Of a stretch of 64,000 nt of DNA, positions 36,521 through 45,370 are shown piece after piece (the first letter of the stretch is position 1; each line of letters begins with the position of its first letter). This DNA is from an uncultured Acetatifactor sp. (GTDB lineage: Bacteria; Bacillota; Clostridia; Lachnospirales; Lachnospiraceae). Under the pieces are notes generated by a model. That model saw nothing but the letters and a program-made list of their open reading frames with translations, searched no databases and was not told where the DNA came from. The stretch lies in assembly GCA_910584375.1 (NCBI GenBank), contig CAJUAH010000003.1, forward strand, positions 1 through 64,000. Reading direction: 5' to 3'. The position numbers and the translations under genes are program-made.

Positions 36521-36549
36521 ATTGTAGTGCATATGAATATGTTTGTCAA
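36521..36549 (-). promoter_or_regulatory. Sigma-A promoter of the proS T-box transcript
   Basis: Leftward consensus TTGACA (36544-36549), 17-base spacer, TACAAT (36521-36526). It begins three bases beyond the stop of the epimerase-like gene. Confidence 0.8.
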
Positions 36550-36551
36550 GC

Positions 36552-37442
36552 CTAAAAAATCATGGTGTTTCCGCCTCTCCAGATCTCTCCCGGCAAAATC
36601 GTCTGTGTGTGGGGCCGCTCGGACAGTTCTCCTTCATATCCCGCATAGTCGCAGATGCCATACCAGGGTTCCAGACAGACATACCCCGCACCGCTGTCCG
36701 GGTGACTCCAGATTCCCCATACGGGAGCGTCACATTCCACCCGCACATACTCCCGGCCCTCCGTGTCGCACAGAGCCGCCGCTGTGATTCCGGCCCGGTC
36801 AAAGATCAACGCATCCCTGTCAAACAGGCCCTCCGTAATCTCAAAGCAACCCTCATGGAGCTTTACCAGCCCATATTCCTGTGTTATGACACCTTTATCA
36901 TTCAGGCGCAGCGTTTGCAGTTCCGTCTTGTTACCCACTCCGTATAAACGTATTTTCTGGCCTGTCCTGCTGCCCTTACCGCCTTCCTTCACCGGCGGGC
37001 AGGCAAACGCCGCGTGACCGCCCACGGAGAAATACATGGGCTTTTCTCCTGTATTCTTTATATGCCAGTCCTCCCGGATGCCGTCTTCCCGCAGCGAGTA
37101 AAATATCTCCAGTTCAAACCGGAACGGATACTTTTCCCTGGTAACATCCGTATCCTGTATCCGAAAGCAGGCGCTGTCCGGCGTTTGCTTTGTCAGCTCA
37201 TACTCCACCCTCTGTCCAAATCCATGCTTATCTGCGGGATATACTTTTCCCTCATATATAAACCGCTCTTGTTCCAGCTTTCCGATAAAGGGGAACAGAA
37301 ACGGCGCTGTCTTCCCCCAATAAGCAGGATCTGCGCTCCACATATGCTCCAGCTCCAACTGTTTATCCCATACGGATTTGATCTCCGCCCCCATGCTGTC
37401 CAGGGTCACCCTGAATCTGTCATTTTCCATTATGTACTGCAT
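36552..37442 (-). CDS. Aldose 1-epimerase family protein (LacX-like)
   Basis: Beta-sandwich galactose-mutarotase-like enzyme of 296 residues. Conserved features are the early PFLFPFIGKL near residue 47, KHGFGQRVEYEL near 72 with the first catalytic histidine, FSVGGHAAFACP near 137 with the second, and CLEPWYGICDY near 263. It should interconvert sugar anomers or hexose phosphates, but the substrate is unknown. GGGAGG lies upstream of ATG at 37442. It stands between the HD-GYP gene and proS, with no operon partner evident. Confidence 0.85.
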   Translation of the reverse strand: MQYIMENDRFRVTLDSMGAEIKSVWDKQLELEHMWSADPAYWGKTAPFLFPFIGKLEQERFIYEGKVYPADKHGFGQRVEYELTKQTPDSACFRIQDTDVTREKYPFRFELEIFYSLREDGIREDWHIKNTGEKPMYFSVGGHAAFACPPVKEGGKGSRTGQKIRLYGVGNKTELQTLRLNDKGVITQEYGLVKLHEGCFEITEGLFDRDALIFDRAGITAAALCDTEGREYVRVECDAPVWGIWSHPDSGAGYVCLEPWYGICDYAGYEGELSERPHTQTILPGEIWRGGNTMIF

Positions 37443-37489
37443 ATCTGCCTCCCTGTATCGGCCATTATCAGGCCCTGATTCACTATATA

Positions 37490-40486
37490 TCAGTTTTCGT
37501 CCGCCTTGAATCCGTCCTTCATCATCGCCATCATGATCTCCGCGAACCGCACGTCAAACTGGGTTCCCCTTCCCTTTTCCAGCTCATGATAGATCACTTC
37601 AGGATCCATGGATTTCTGATAGACACGGGTGGAATCCATGGCGTCATAGGCATCCGCCACCGCAATGATCCGGGCGTACAGCGGGATCTCCTCACCCTGC
37701 AGCCCCTTGTTGTAACCCTTGCCGTCATAGCGCTCATGGTGATACAGCGCGCCTACCGCCGCCTCCGGGACCAGCGTAAATTCCTTCAGGATATCGCCGC
37801 CGATGGTAGGATGCTGCTTGATGACGGCATACTCCTCGTCTGTCAGCTGAAAATGCTTGTTCAGAATCTGGTCGGGAATACCGATCTTGCCGATGTCATG
37901 CAGCAGAGCCGCATAGCGCAACTGTTCCAGCTGCTCCCCGCTCAGCCCGAACCGTCTGCCGATCTCCACCGCGTATGCCGCCACTCGGTGGGAATGACCG
38001 CTGGTATATTTGTCTCTGGCGTCAATGGTCTTGGCTATAATGCGGATGATCTGATCCGCCGTGTCCCTGTATTCTTTCTGCCTCTGCAAGATCCGTTTTC
38101 GGTTCAGGTACTGTATGACCACCAGCGCCGCGATCAACAACAGCAAGCCGCCGATGATCAGCCACAGCAAAATGTACTGACGCTCAAACAGGCTCTTTTC
38201 TTTTACGATCCGGAAAGTCAGATCTTCGCTCTCCGCGCCGTCCGCGTTATATCCTTTCAGATGGAATATATATTCCCCTCCCGGCAGATTGGTATAGTTG
38301 ATTCGCCCGTTGCTGCCGGAGATCCGGATGGGATATTTGTCAAAGCCTTCCAGATAGTACTCCAGAATACCGTCCCCCGTTCCAAAACTCAACAGATCCA
38401 ACTGCATGGTGATACGCTGGGTATCCGCCCGCAATTCCATATCCTGGGGTTTGTAATAGATCACCGTATCCGTGGACATACGCCCCACGGATACCCTGGG
38501 CGAAACGGTATTCCGGTATATGTCCTTCAAATCAATATAATATACTCCGTTTCCGGTACACAGATACAGCACGCTGTCCTCGTCCATGTGGTTCCAGGAA
38601 TTGGCCGTGATACTGCTGGTCAGCCCGTCCTTGCGGGTCAGAGTCTCGTATTCCTGCGTTCCTTCTATCAGGGATTCCCGGCTGATCCTGATCAGTCCAA
38701 AGGACTTCATCAGCCAGATATGGCTTTCCGTCACCTTTATATCAAAGATACTGCCGGTGCCTGCGTTCACATTGGCAATCTGCCGAATCTTCCGGCCGTC
38801 CCACAGGGCCAGCTGAGAGCCGTTGCTGATCCAGATTCCATGCTCCCCGTCGGCCGCCATCCGCAGGATCACGCCGGACTGTAACCCATCCTCCGTGGTC
38901 AGATTGCGCACCTGCCCGCTCTCTCTGTCGATCTCATAGATTCCGTTGCCGTCGCTGCCTGCCAGCAGCTTATAATCCGCGCTCTCCTCCAGACAGAGAA
39001 TCCACTGATTCAGGATCCCGTTCTCCTGGTCATAGACCTCCGTGACCTGCCCGTCCCGCAGCACCGCCACACCGCCGTTGGTAGCCGCCGCGATGCTGCC
39101 GTCGGACAACTGCATGACCATGCGTACCTGCTCATGGGGCATACCCTGCTCCGGGGTATAACATGTGATCTCTCCAGTGGCGGGATCGTAATGCACCAGC
39201 CCATATGTCCTGTAAGTGGATATCCACAGCGTATCGTCCCTGTCCCGGAACAGGCCTCTGACGCGAACACCCTCCAGCATGGCAGTCAGCTCGTTCTCCA
39301 CTTTCTCCCTGGCGCCGTCCAGGATAGCCAGGCCGAAGTCGCCGCCAATGTACATACACCGATCCAGTATCATGGTGGCATTTACCGTCTGGTTCGTGAT
39401 ATCCGCCTCGTAAGCCATGTTCTTGAATTTGATGCGGGTCAGCTTAAGGCAGCCCTTTCTGGAGGCGGCAAACCACAGATTTCCCTCGTAATCCTCGCAC
39501 ATCTGGCTCATGATGGAATTGTTGTTCAGACTGTTTACTTTATAAAAATTGTCCCTGTCGTCAAAATACCCGGGGCCGTTGTCCGTACAAACCCACAGCC
39601 GACGCTGGCTGTCCCGCATGATATAGTTGACCTCGTCGGCGCCGCCGGTGGTCAAAGCGTCCCAGGTAAAATGCTGCTCTGACCAGATATTTCCTGTCTG
39701 ACGCAGCCGTATCACGCAGCCGTCGGCGGTTCCCAGATAAACTCCGCCGTCGTCCTCCACACACAGACCGTAGGACAGGCTTTTTCCAAAAAAATCCTCC
39801 CCCAGCGTCAGAATCGGCTCTCCGCCCTGCAGGACAAAGAGCTCGCTGGCTGAAGTGGTACCCCAGACGCGTCCCTGCCCGTCGCAGGCCAGCGATTCCA
39901 CGGCCGCCTCGCTGAGCCGACTGCCCCCGGCCCTTTCCAGTCTCAGGGACGTATCCACCCGCCACAGACCGCTGGCGGTGCCCAGATAGATCCCTCCGTC
40001 CGTATCCTCGGCCAGACTGCGGACGGACAGCGCGGCAACCGTCTGCGCCAGCTCCTGCCCGGATTCATCGCCCGTAACATGCGTCTGTACAATATGTATA
40101 AAACCCATATCATCATACAGATACAGCCCCGCGTCATTGGTGCCGATCCAGATCCTGCCCTGGCTGTCCTCCAGCATGCAACGCACCCCGCTGGCCGGAG
40201 CGCCCGACCGGCTCCTGCTGATATCCTCAAACTCCACGCCGTTGAAACGGCTCAGTCCGCCGTAACTGCCCACCCAGATGTAGCCCACACTGTCCTGCAT
40301 AACCACATTGGCCTCGCTGGTCATCATGCCGTTACTCTCGTCGTACACCGTCTCTACATAGTCCTGCAATCCGATCTGATGTACCGGATTGGCAGCCTGC
40401 TGCGCCCCGTCGCAGCGCAGCACCGGCAACCACAGGCACAGCGCCGTCAGGCATGCGCCCACACACACTCTGCAAAATCCCCTCAT
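37490..40486 (-). CDS. Beta-propeller sensor with HD-GYP output
   Basis: Predicted membrane sensor of 998 residues. A signal sequence (residues 1-27) leads into an extracellular two-component-regulator-type propeller (about 40-680) with repeats such as SVGYIWVGSYGGLSRFNG and GRIWIGTNDAGLYLYDD. A Y_Y_Y beta domain (about 690-775) and a membrane helix (about 790-812, LLWLIIGGLLLLIAALVV) follow. The HD-GYP domain (about 830-990) keeps HSHRVAAYA, ALLHDIGKIGIPD and HHERYDGKGY, so c-di-GMP phosphodiesterase activity is likely. I chose the ATG at 40486; the frame continues upstream but overlaps the transducer gene. It is 16 bases after that gene, so one operon with the hydrogenase-type sensor is likely. 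Confidence 0.88.
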   Translation of the reverse strand: MRGFCRVCVGACLTALCLWLPVLRCDGAQQAANPVHQIGLQDYVETVYDESNGMMTSEANVVMQDSVGYIWVGSYGGLSRFNGVEFEDISRSRSGAPASGVRCMLEDSQGRIWIGTNDAGLYLYDDMGFIHIVQTHVTGDESGQELAQTVAALSVRSLAEDTDGGIYLGTASGLWRVDTSLRLERAGGSRLSEAAVESLACDGQGRVWGTTSASELFVLQGGEPILTLGEDFFGKSLSYGLCVEDDGGVYLGTADGCVIRLRQTGNIWSEQHFTWDALTTGGADEVNYIMRDSQRRLWVCTDNGPGYFDDRDNFYKVNSLNNNSIMSQMCEDYEGNLWFAASRKGCLKLTRIKFKNMAYEADITNQTVNATMILDRCMYIGGDFGLAILDGAREKVENELTAMLEGVRVRGLFRDRDDTLWISTYRTYGLVHYDPATGEITCYTPEQGMPHEQVRMVMQLSDGSIAAATNGGVAVLRDGQVTEVYDQENGILNQWILCLEESADYKLLAGSDGNGIYEIDRESGQVRNLTTEDGLQSGVILRMAADGEHGIWISNGSQLALWDGRKIRQIANVNAGTGSIFDIKVTESHIWLMKSFGLIRISRESLIEGTQEYETLTRKDGLTSSITANSWNHMDEDSVLYLCTGNGVYYIDLKDIYRNTVSPRVSVGRMSTDTVIYYKPQDMELRADTQRITMQLDLLSFGTGDGILEYYLEGFDKYPIRISGSNGRINYTNLPGGEYIFHLKGYNADGAESEDLTFRIVKEKSLFERQYILLWLIIGGLLLLIAALVVIQYLNRKRILQRQKEYRDTADQIIRIIAKTIDARDKYTSGHSHRVAAYAVEIGRRFGLSGEQLEQLRYAALLHDIGKIGIPDQILNKHFQLTDEEYAVIKQHPTIGGDILKEFTLVPEAAVGALYHHERYDGKGYNKGLQGEEIPLYARIIAVADAYDAMDSTRVYQKSMDPEVIYHELEKGRGTQFDVRFAEIMMAMMKDGFKADEN

Positions 40487-40502
40487 ACTTTTCCCATCCC
40501 GT

Positions 40503-41279
40503 TTATTCCACCAGTTCCTGCAGCTGCCTCTTGACCTCCGCAGAGGACTCCAGGATCTTCTCGTTGGACGATGTGATCTGGGCGGATACCGCCGCCAGCT
40601 CATCCGTTTTGTTGTTGATATCCGTGACCACCTGCGCCAGATGCCGTGCCTGATCCTGTACCTGAGATATGGCTTCCAGGATTTTGGTTTGGGTATCGCT
40701 GCTGCGGGAGGCAGTTTCCTTGGAGTCGGACGCAAGCTTATTGATCTCGCCGGCCACCACCGCAAATCCCTTGCCGGCCTCACCCGCTCTGGCCGCCTCG
40801 ATAGAGGCGTTCAACGCCAGCAGATTGGTCTGGGGCGCCACAGCCACCACTTCGCTGTTATTGGCGGACAACTCCTGGATCAGCGCATTGATACTGAGCA
40901 TGGAATCGTTCAGGCCGCTGCAGAAGTTCGCCACTTCCAGCACTCTGCCGGAGATCACCTGACATTCGCCGGCATTGGTCTCATTGCCCTGCGCCATCTC
41001 GTCCACCGCCTGATATACCGTGTCAAAACGGGCATTGATCTGATCGATAGTCTCCACGATCTTCTGATGCTGTCTGGCGATCCTCTCCTTTTCCTCCTCC
41101 ACCTGATCCGCAAGCTGCACCGCGTTGTTCTTCTCGCTCTCCACCTGGTCTTTCAGATAATGGATACAGTTGTCCTTATAGTTGAATCCGTTGAAAATGG
41201 CGCAGGCCATCTCCTCGCAGGTCCGATAGCCGCAGCAGGAACAGTTGATCCTGCGGGACTCCTGGCTCTCCTTACCCAT
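40503..41279 (-). CDS. Fe-S/methyl-accepting signalling protein
   Basis: Protein of 258 residues. The first 45 residues hold a probable 4Fe-4S motif, INCSCCGYRTCEEMACAIFN followed by NCIHYLKD. A coiled coil and an MCP signalling tip follow (about 120-235: TNLLALNASIEAARAGEAGK and VVAGEINKLA). No membrane helix is visible, so it is a soluble transducer that could contact CheW/CheA. Recognisable family sequence (DLDRIYREMGKESQ) extends upstream of the ATG in this frame, and the hydrogenase-type gene runs into it in another frame. The two are probably one ancestral protein split by a frameshift near 41296-41333, or now translationally coupled genes. Confidence 0.75.
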   Translation of the reverse strand: MGKESQESRRINCSCCGYRTCEEMACAIFNGFNYKDNCIHYLKDQVESEKNNAVQLADQVEEEKERIARQHQKIVETIDQINARFDTVYQAVDEMAQGNETNAGECQVISGRVLEVANFCSGLNDSMLSINALIQELSANNSEVVAVAPQTNLLALNASIEAARAGEAGKGFAVVAGEINKLASDSKETASRSSDTQTKILEAISQVQDQARHLAQVVTDINNKTDELAAVSAQITSSNEKILESSAEVKRQLQELVE

Positions 41280-42357
41280 CTCGCGATAGATGCGATCCAG
41301 ATCGGCGCCGGTGGGGATCCTGGGCAGGCGTCAGTCTGCGGGACCAGGTACTCCTGAAATCATTGTTCTTGCTGGCCGCCTTGATGCGCATCATTTCCAT
41401 CAGCACGTCGTCCGTAGCATTATTGGCGTCCTCCGTACCGGTGCCGTACAGGCAGCCCTGGGCACAGTTCAGCGCGTCGATGAACAGATAGGAAGTACTG
41501 CCCTCCGCGATACGTTTCCTGTTTTTCTCCAGATAATGGTACATATGGCTCTCACCCTCGCACTGACGGATGTAAGCGTCCTCTCCCAGAAACCAGTATA
41601 TGTTCTCTTTGAGACCGCCGGGCGTGGGATAGATGGAACCCAGGCCGTACTCGATCTCATCCTTGCAGGAGGGACCGGATATATTGTGTTCCCGCACATA
41701 TTTCATCAGGTGATCAAAGGTCACATTGTAAGAGATCAGGCCTTTCCCCCTCTTGGACTCGATCTCGTCTTTTTTCGCGATACAGGGGCTGATGAACGCC
41801 AGCTTATCCTGTACATGCATCTCCTTGCGGACATATACGGCGGCGCACATCATGGGGCTTTGCACCGGCATCAGCTTAGGCAGCAGTTCCGGCACATAAT
41901 GCTCGATATAGTTAACCACTGCCGGACAGGGCTGGGAGATCCCGCCCAGGAAATGATACCTGGTTATGTAATTCAGATAGGCCCAGGTAGTGATGTCGGC
42001 GCCGAAGGATACGCTGATCATGCGATTTACGCCTTTTGCCTTCAAACCGCCCAGCACACTCCCGTACTCCTGGGGATAATTGGCCAGGAAAGCCGGCGCA
42101 ATCAGGACGGATATCTTCTCACCCCTCTCCAATGCCTGGAAAAAGGCCGCCGTGTCGTCCACATACTCTCTCGCTCCATGTTCGCAGGCGTCAAAGCATG
42201 CTCCGCAGGCCACGCATTTCGAGCCGTCCACCTCTATGACATTGCGCCCGTCCGGCTCCCGGTGCGCCACCATGGCCCCCATACAACTGCATGCGCCTAT
42301 GCACTTATTACATCCCACGCAATTTTCGTTCGTCCTTACCAAACCTTCTTTTGTCAT
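41272..42357 (-). CDS. Sensory-type [FeFe] hydrogenase large-subunit protein
   Basis: About 361 residues. Two 4Fe-4S motifs open the protein (CVGCNKCIGACSCMGAM near residue 13 and CVACGACFDACEHGA near 46). The [FeFe] hydrogenase C-terminal domain follows, with H-cluster cysteines in modified motifs: SQPCPAVV, ISPCIAKKDE and LNCAQGC. These differ from catalytic TSCCP and MACPGGC forms and resemble putative H2-sensing classes. The C-terminus (RRLTPAQ then unrelated residues) looks frameshifted. ATG at 42357 has GGGGGAG upstream. It overlaps the Fe-S/MCP-type gene by 8 bases and heads an operon with it and the HD-GYP gene. Confidence 0.8.
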   Translation of the reverse strand: MTKEGLVRTNENCVGCNKCIGACSCMGAMVAHREPDGRNVIEVDGSKCVACGACFDACEHGAREYVDDTAAFFQALERGEKISVLIAPAFLANYPQEYGSVLGGLKAKGVNRMISVSFGADITTWAYLNYITRYHFLGGISQPCPAVVNYIEHYVPELLPKLMPVQSPMMCAAVYVRKEMHVQDKLAFISPCIAKKDEIESKRGKGLISYNVTFDHLMKYVREHNISGPSCKDEIEYGLGSIYPTPGGLKENIYWFLGEDAYIRQCEGESHMYHYLEKNRKRIAEGSTSYLFIDALNCAQGCLYGTGTEDANNATDDVLMEMMRIKAASKNNDFRSTWSRRLTPAQDPHRRRSGSHLSRDG

Positions 42358-42506
42358 CGTCTCCCCCTTTATGCATATTGCCCATGGTGCAGCACTTACT
42401 TCCACATTCTTTCACAAATTTGGGGCGAAATATTTTGTATATTGTAACATAATTTCACAAAAAAGAAAAGAGGTGAAATTTTTTTGATTTTTTCTTATTT
42501 TTTCTA

Positions 42507-42537
42507 TTGACCGTTACCCAGCGTTACCCTGTATGAT
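42507..42537 (+). promoter_or_regulatory. MerR-type promoter with 19-bp spacer
   Basis: TTGACC (42507-42512) and TATGAT (42532-42537) are separated by 19 bases, the over-long spacing used by MerR-family activators. The spacer holds two direct copies of GTTACCC. Autoregulation of the downstream MerR gene is expected. Confidence 0.7.
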
Positions 42538-42562
42538 GTATTTACGGATATCCGATCGACTC

Positions 42563-42605
42563 CCGCGGCAAGTCGCAAGCGTGGCGTTTGACGCCTTGCC
42601 CGCGG
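42563..42605 (+). other. Leader hairpin upstream of the MerR-methyltransferase gene
   Basis: CCGCGGCAAG (42563-42572) pairs with CTTGCCCGCGG (42595-42605) with one bulge, and an inner GCGT/ACGC stem lies inside. No T run follows, so it is not a simple terminator; it may stabilise or regulate the mRNA leader. Confidence 0.4.
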
Positions 42606-42673
42606 AAATAAAATAAGCGTCGTCCCGATCTGTCGGCAAACAGGCGGGGCAACGAAAAAGGAAAGAGGATACT

Positions 42674-43882
42674 ATGGAAAAAAATTATTACACCGCCGGG
42701 GAAATAGCCCGGATTGCGGGGGTATCCCTGCGCACGATACGCTATTACGACGCCAAGGGGCTGCTGCCCCCGGTATCCCATATGGAGAACGGATACCGCT
42801 GCTATGACGAGGACTCCCTGGCTTTGCTCCAGCGGATCCTGATGCTGAAATATCTGGGATTTTCTCTGGAACAGGTCCAGCGGCTGATTGCCGCTCAGAG
42901 GGAGGATTCCCTGGATCAGCAGGCGATTCTGGCCCATCAGAGGAGTCTGCTGCTGGAGAAAAGGGCGCAGCTGGATCAGTTGATCTCCACCATTGAACTG
43001 GCCCAGCACTGTGCCACGGAAGATAAATGGCAGGTATTGGTTCGGTGCCTGAATCTGCTGACCAGCGAGGAAAAAGTTCTGGAACAGTATCAGGATCCCG
43101 GCAATCTCCAGTCCCGGATCAATATACACAGTTACTCCACCAGCGCCCAGAGCTGGTTTGACTGGATGTATGAACGGCTGGCGCTGCAGCCCGGCCAGAC
43201 TGTGCTGGAACTGGGCTGCGGTACGGGACTGCTCTGGATGGAGCGCACCCATCTGCTGCCGGAAGGGCTGCGGCTCACTCTCACGGATCGCTCGGAGGAA
43301 ATGCTGGGACAGACCCGTCAAAATCTGGCTCCCTATGAGGAAGAGCTGGCCGCCCGGGATATACAGATCACTTACCGGGTTCTGGACGCCAACGCGCTGG
43401 AGCTGCCCGCCGCCTCCTACGACCGGATCATCGCCAACCACATGCTGTACCATGTACAGCACAGGGACGCCTGCCTGGCCGCCGTCGCCCGGGCGCTTAT
43501 GCCCGGCGGCGTCTTCTACTGCTCCACAGTGGGTGACACCCATATGCGGGAGTTGCATGAGCTGGTCACTGCTTTCGACCCCCGCATCGATATGCCCTTT
43601 CAGAGCCTGACAGGGGGATTCCACCTGGAGAACGCCGAGCCCCAATTGCTTAAGCATTTCGCCCATGTGGAGCGGCAGGATCAGGACAACGACCTGATCG
43701 TGGACAACGCCCAGGCCATCTACGACTATATACGCTCCTTCCCCGGCAACGCCTCCCTGATCCTGGAACAGCGGGGACGCGAACTGCTGGAGCTGATCAA
43801 AGACAAGCTGGAGCGGGAAGGAGCCATGTTCATCCACAAGTCCGCCGGGATATTTATCTGTAAAAAACAGGGCAACCTGTAA
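42674..43882 (+). CDS. MerR-family regulator fused to a SAM methyltransferase
   Basis: Protein of 402 residues. Residues 5-72 are a MerR DNA-binding domain (YYTAGEIARIAGVSLRTIRY, then ENGYRCYDEDSLALLQRI). A helical linker (about 75-115) follows. Residues of about 165-300 are a class I methyltransferase: VLELGCGTGLLWMER is motif I, then VLDANALELP and ANHMLYHV. The rest is a helical C-terminus. Such fusions may sense a small molecule through the methyltransferase fold, or methylate a drug; which is unknown. AAAGAGG precedes the ATG. The MerR-type promoter at 42507-42537 supports self-activation. It ends at the terminator at 43925-43969. Confidence 0.87.
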   Translation: MEKNYYTAGEIARIAGVSLRTIRYYDAKGLLPPVSHMENGYRCYDEDSLALLQRILMLKYLGFSLEQVQRLIAAQREDSLDQQAILAHQRSLLLEKRAQLDQLISTIELAQHCATEDKWQVLVRCLNLLTSEEKVLEQYQDPGNLQSRINIHSYSTSAQSWFDWMYERLALQPGQTVLELGCGTGLLWMERTHLLPEGLRLTLTDRSEEMLGQTRQNLAPYEEELAARDIQITYRVLDANALELPAASYDRIIANHMLYHVQHRDACLAAVARALMPGGVFYCSTVGDTHMRELHELVTAFDPRIDMPFQSLTGGFHLENAEPQLLKHFAHVERQDQDNDLIVDNAQAIYDYIRSFPGNASLILEQRGRELLELIKDKLEREGAMFIHKSAGIFICKKQGNL

Positions 43883-43924
43883 CCACCCTTTCGGGCGGCA
43901 TCCGCCGCCCGAAAAACGCTGCAA

Positions 43925-43969
43925 CATAAAAACACTTTCTGCCCCCAAAAGACAGAAAGTGTTTTTATG
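43925..43969. terminator. Bidirectional terminator, 17-bp perfect inverted repeat
   Basis: CATAAAAACACTTTCTG (43925-43941) and CAGAAAGTGTTTTTATG (43953-43969) flank an 11-base loop. T runs are present for both directions, between converging genes. Confidence 0.88.
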
Positions 43970-43986
43970 TCCGTCCCGCGCCGCCT

Positions 43987-45120
43987 TTACTGTGCCAGAT
44001 CCAGATGCTGCACGGTACCCACGTTGCCGTTCTCGTAAAGAAATATACCTGTATTGCGGATATAGCCGTTGTCTTTGTTTTCATTGCCCTTCAGAGCAAA
44101 GTCGGTGGCCGCATTCTGCAGGCAGATGGCTCCCACGCCCTTTTCTGCCAGAGAGTACAGACTGTCCGTACCGTCCGGGTTCTTACACCAGATCTTCAGC
44201 TTGGACCAGATGCTGTCGCCCTCGTCAATCCAGCCGTTGCCGTCCTCGTCGTAGGCGGCCAGATCCTGAAAACCATTGCCGCTCTCGGGGCCGAACAGCT
44301 CGCTGCCGTCGTTAATGACGCCGTCCCCGTTCTTATCCAGCGCCAGATAGCCGCTGCCCGCTCCCAACATGGAGATACTGTCTTTCTCGCCGTCCGCGTC
44401 CACGTCAAACAGAAACTTTTGATCGCTCAAGGTAGCGGCAGCGGCGTCAAAATTGATGACCAGAGGATCGCAGGTCTGCTGCAGAGCCGCAAGATTCATC
44501 TCCTGCTGGTACGCCTGGGTAAAACTTCTGCTCATGGCCAGATCCACATTGAAATTAATCTCCCTGCCATCCGCCGTCCGCACCGTTCCCACGGTGGAAA
44601 ACAGCGTGTTCTCCTGCTCGGTGTAATACTCCGCCGCGTTAAAGGACAGGACTTTCATATTGAAAGGCTGCAACTGCAAAGTAGCGTTGCCGGTCTGCCC
44701 GCCTTCCTCCACGGGTACGACATTCTCATCCTCTCCCCATATATCGCGGGTTCTGCTGTCTCCAAAGAGCAGCATGAAGATATACCGCATGGTATAATTG
44801 CGCATGGTTCCCACAGTGCTGTCGGCCCCACCGCGCAGCCGCGTCCTGCCGACCCTCATGCTCTCCACCCGCTCTCTCAGATCGGAGACGGCGTCTCTGG
44901 TCAACATGCGGTTCTCCTTGCCGTTATCCTGCTCTTTACCCTGTTCCTGGGCGGTTTCCTTTTTCATAGTTCCCGTTCCCAGCTGCTGTCCGGTCACTCC
45001 CGCGCCGGTGTTCGTCCCGCCCTGCACATAATCCTTTAGCGCAAAACGGTTATAAGTCATTCTCGAAGCCTTATAGCTTCTGGCGGAATCCATTCCTATC
45101 GCACTTGATTCAATTCGCAA
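43987..45120 (-). CDS. EF-hand-like calcium-binding repeat protein
   Basis: Protein of 377 residues. Three acidic calcium-loop motifs are visible: DVDADGEKD (239-247), DKNGDGVINDGS (262-273) and DEDGNGWIDEGD (291-302). The flanking LFGPESGNGFQDLAAYD segment resembles repeats seen in RTX and dockerin-like bacterial proteins. The N-terminus (MRIESSAIGMDSARSY) lacks a signal peptide. Residues 40-100 are low-complexity and charged. Function is unknown. A flagellar-type sigma-28 promoter at 45371-45397, with a structured leader, suggests expression with motility genes, so it may be a flagellum-associated or type-III-exported protein; that is inference. Confidence 0.65.
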   Translation of the reverse strand: MRIESSAIGMDSARSYKASRMTYNRFALKDYVQGGTNTGAGVTGQQLGTGTMKKETAQEQGKEQDNGKENRMLTRDAVSDLRERVESMRVGRTRLRGGADSTVGTMRNYTMRYIFMLLFGDSRTRDIWGEDENVVPVEEGGQTGNATLQLQPFNMKVLSFNAAEYYTEQENTLFSTVGTVRTADGREINFNVDLAMSRSFTQAYQQEMNLAALQQTCDPLVINFDAAAATLSDQKFLFDVDADGEKDSISMLGAGSGYLALDKNGDGVINDGSELFGPESGNGFQDLAAYDEDGNGWIDEGDSIWSKLKIWCKNPDGTDSLYSLAEKGVGAICLQNAATDFALKGNENKDNGYIRNTGIFLYENGNVGTVQHLDLAQ

Positions 45121-45254
45121 ACGCCCCTCGTTTCCAGTTCACTTCTTTGCCCGCACTTCCCTGATTTCCGACCGGCATGCGCTTGCCGGCGACGCGCCTG
45201 GGGATATCCTTTCCCACGGACGGCCTACACCGGCCGCGAGACAGTTTCCCGCGC

Positions 45255-45310
45255 ATAAGCAAAAAAAGACGGCACAACATGGGGGATCTCCATATCCCTG
45301 TTATCGTACC
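45255..45310 (-). terminator. Leader terminator or small-RNA terminator
   Basis: Leftward arms GGTACGATAACAGGGAT and ATCCCCCATGTTGTGCC (with wobble pairs and a small internal loop) are followed by TTTTTTT. It lies 70-115 bases downstream of the sigma-28 promoter but about 135 bases before the coding start. Confidence 0.5.
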
Positions 45311-45370
45311 ATCCGTGGTGACTATATGTTAGTTTTACAAACGCTTTGGCCAAAGGCATTTGTAATATTC

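Noticed and set aside
40487..40783. Upstream extension of the propeller HD-GYP gene
   Set aside because: The extra 99 codons overlap the transducer gene, lack similarity and would hide the clear signal peptide beginning MRGFC.
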